Shown in pieces: positions 61,624-64,000 of a DNA stretch of 64,000 bases (its first letter is position 1; the number at the start of each line of letters is the position of its first letter). This DNA comes from Marisa cornuarietis. Taxonomy: Eukaryota > Mollusca > Gastropoda > Architaenioglossa > Ampullariidae. Below the pieces are notes generated by a model that saw nothing but the letters and a program-made list of their open reading frames with translations, searched no databases and had not been told where the DNA came from. The stretch lies in NCBI GenBank assembly GCA_004794655.1, contig SMMW01000617.1, positions 13,515,501-13,579,500 on the forward strand. The letters run 5' to 3'. The translations under genes were made by a program, and so were the position numbers.

Positions 61624-64000
61624 GCAGTCAGTGTACAGATACCTGCATACGCATTCAGCAGGAAGCGAGCCAGTGAAACGCGTCGTAACAGATCCGGTGT
61701 CCAATAAAACGTGATCTTGCAACGAAGGCTTAGAAGCACCCCCCCCCACTGAGGAGTAAGTAGTTAGCACATACATATCTAATAGAGGTGTGTGTGCGCT
61801 CGCGTGTGTGGAAGAGGTGGGGTGGAAAGCGGATGTCTCTCCGTTGGTATCTGTGGGTATGATTAGATCCCTGATGCTTATTGGTCCCACGAATGCATAT
61901 TTTCTTTGTCATTTTTCTTGACAAAAGCCACATTCTGAGCAGAATTTTGAATACTGTAAAACCGACTTAATCGTTTTTTTGAGTCTGTAATAAAATCAGC
62001 GCATCTCAGATGCTTCATAGCAGGGCCTTCTCCTGCTCAACCCTTCTCATCTATGCGTTTCTTAATAGTATTTTCGGGGTGTATATGAACTTTTAGTCCA
62101 TATAGTTTCAGAGCGTAAATTGGCATTTTTGCAATGATTGACATTCGAAAAACCTGTATTAAATGCTAGAGAAAAACTACGAAACATAGTCTGAACGGGG
62201 AACGAGCAGCTGGCAGTGACAATCCCCCTGACTATCTCTTCAAGTCCCCAGATACTTTAATCGTGTTTGAGCTTCATTTCAGGCTACTTTTTGCAACGGT
62301 ACTTTTTAATTATTTATTCTAATTAGGTTATTTTGTAAGATACCCGAGAAAGCATGTAATCTAACAGGAAATCTTTGAGATCTGAAAGGGTGACAGCAGT
62401 GTAACGGACAGACTGCGCAGCCCTCAGCGCCACCTTTGGCAGGAGTAATGAGCTCTTGTCAAATTGTTCGCATTTGCTTAACTCTAAAAAAAATATTTTA
62501 CTTCACTTGCCAAGGAACTATTTTAAGTCATCGGCGTTTTAACCTCTGCACGAAATGCAATTAGTCTGATGAAATGTGTTCACCTTGCGAGTGCCATTGG
62601 TGTGTTTACTTGATTCTTTGAGTATGATTAGCCTTAGAGCGGCGTTTTCTAATTGATTAAAGACCTCTCTCTACCTTTAACATGCTTAAACCATAGCTTT
62701 AAACGCTTGTAAACAAGCCGTCATGAGGAGAACAAACGAATTTAAGATTTTTTTTAGTGATTGGTATGTAAATCGTGCTACATGTCTGTTCTCATTGCAT
62801 GAGGTAGAAAAAGAACAATGGTTTTTGACGCTTAAAGTTCATGTAACCCGCTCAAGTACCTGACTCGGTATTTTCGTGAGCACAAATGTCATCGTGCACG
62901 AGTCCAAGGGACTTTGCAACAATTTAGTGCCATTGTGCTATCAGTATTTCTTGAAGGTGACATAGCTGAGACACTTAGCGCCTATCAGTCATGAGCTTGA
63001 GGGATTTTTGTGACAGTCAACAACAGTCACAAGTCACTTAAATTACACATAGCCCTCGTTTTATGGATACTTCAGTCCCACCCATCCCAGAACCTCAACA
63101 ACAACAAAACAGCAGCTTCAGAGGAACTTGGGATACGGGCTAGAAGAACCTGGATTAGTCTGCGGCCTGGTCACAAGGCTAAAAAGTTTGCGAGGTATCA
63201 TCGACTGGGAACATTATTCGCTTATGGATAAAGTCTTAACACTTTTCCTCCTCTTTGTTTATCGTACAGTGATGATATGTGTTAATGAGAGATGCCTGCG
63301 TGTAGAATTGTCTTTGCTTTTGTGGCATCGTAATCATGTCAAAGAGCTTTGATGTGTTTTAGCTACAGTTATTTTCTCATTTCAAAGCGGAAAACCAAAG
63401 TTTAGAGCACATTTTTTCAAGAAAAGAAACAAGCTGTATTTGGTTGTGTTGTATTTTCTGTACATTGAAATGTTCCATTATTAATTTATTGACGTATATG
63501 TGTATGCACGTGTGTAAGTGTGCATGTGAGCGCGTGCTTTTTTTATGGCATGTGCGGATTATACAGATAACTCTTTAGGACGCATTGTTTTTGCACCTTT
63601 TCGAAAATCCTGTCATGAACCCTTCCTGGAACTTAATTACTTATTGATTTTCACATTTCATTTTGTTTCTGATTTCTTTCACTTTTGTTCTGTAAACGTT
63701 GGTAATTGCGTCGCTCTTGTAAGCAAACAGTTTTATTTACTTTTGTATTATTAATATTATTATTTGCTTGTCACAGCCCTGGCAGTACAAATGTGAGGCA
63801 TCTGCTCTCACAGAAATGTCCGGTCCTTGACTTCTTATTATATCTACTCTTTACGTTTTTGTCTTCGTAACCGTGCACACACAAAAGACATCGAAGTATT
63901 AACACACCTCACATTTATCCAGGGAGGATGAGCACAAAAGACCCGGATTTAAAATTTTTCTTTTGCCACCCATGTCCGCTCGCTCACCTTCTTGCGGAGA
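61624..64000. other. Right-hand intergenic stretch, no gene supported
   Basis: A+T-rich sequence with short open frames only (up to about 112 codons on the minus strand at 61552-61890, which overlaps the minisatellite). No splice-bounded coding exon recognised. Confidence 0.5.

Overview
Eukaryotic genomic DNA, A+T-leaning and intron-dominated, with very many (TG/CA)n tracts, tRNA-derived SINEs and short inverted-repeat DNA transposons. Nothing prokaryotic is present. The repeat style, long introns and small membrane-protein genes fit an invertebrate, and a mollusc (probably a gastropod) is my best guess. That guess is inference only, because no taxonomic marker gene is in the window.

I can support two protein genes, both on the + strand and clearly paralogous. 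Gene A enters from the left edge, with exons 491-577, 1902-2053 and 2334-2381; its first exon lies outside the window. Gene B has a shared exon at 55504-55587 and a last exon at 56321-56487. It also has two mutually exclusive candidate first exons, 12591-12639 and 38225-38291. Both start with ATG-Met-Ala, encode a Lys/Arg-rich head, end in 'AAA G' before a consensus GTAAG donor, and are in the phase (1) needed to join 55504. Gene B would therefore span about 44 kb and make 99- or 105-residue two-pass membrane proteins differing only in the basic cytosolic head. The paralogs share a Cys-Cys juxtamembrane motif, two hydrophobic helices, a polar loop, a Leu-Pro-(Ser/Ala)-Gly junction with a phase-1 intron splitting the same Gly codon, and an Arg/Lys-rich stretch after helix 2. 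The layout recalls TMEM100-like small two-pass proteins, but I cannot run the comparison.

Layout: 1-204 minisatellite; 491-2534 gene A 3' part; 2.6-10.4 kb intergenic, with a 135-bp hAT-like MITE (6979-7113), a GAT microsatellite, a degenerate minisatellite (7.8-8.06 kb) and a SINE (8581-8766); 10.48-12.59 kb CpG-rich probable promoter/5' UTR of first exon 1a; 12.64-38.22 kb intron with repeats; 37.47-38.22 kb CpG-rich probable promoter of exon 1b; 38.29-55.50 kb intron with a MITE, a SINE and tandem repeats; 55.5-57.2 kb gene B body and 3' UTR; 57.2-64 kb intergenic with a second copy of the MITE, another SINE and a 35-bp minisatellite.

The most interesting points are the alternative first exons 26 kb apart, the shared stop context TGA-CGT-CA in both paralogs followed by open in-frame extensions (50 and 26 codons), and an apparent excess of the palindrome TGACGTCA (nine copies counted by eye, about one expected). 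Most remaining open frames look like chance or repeat translations and were left out.
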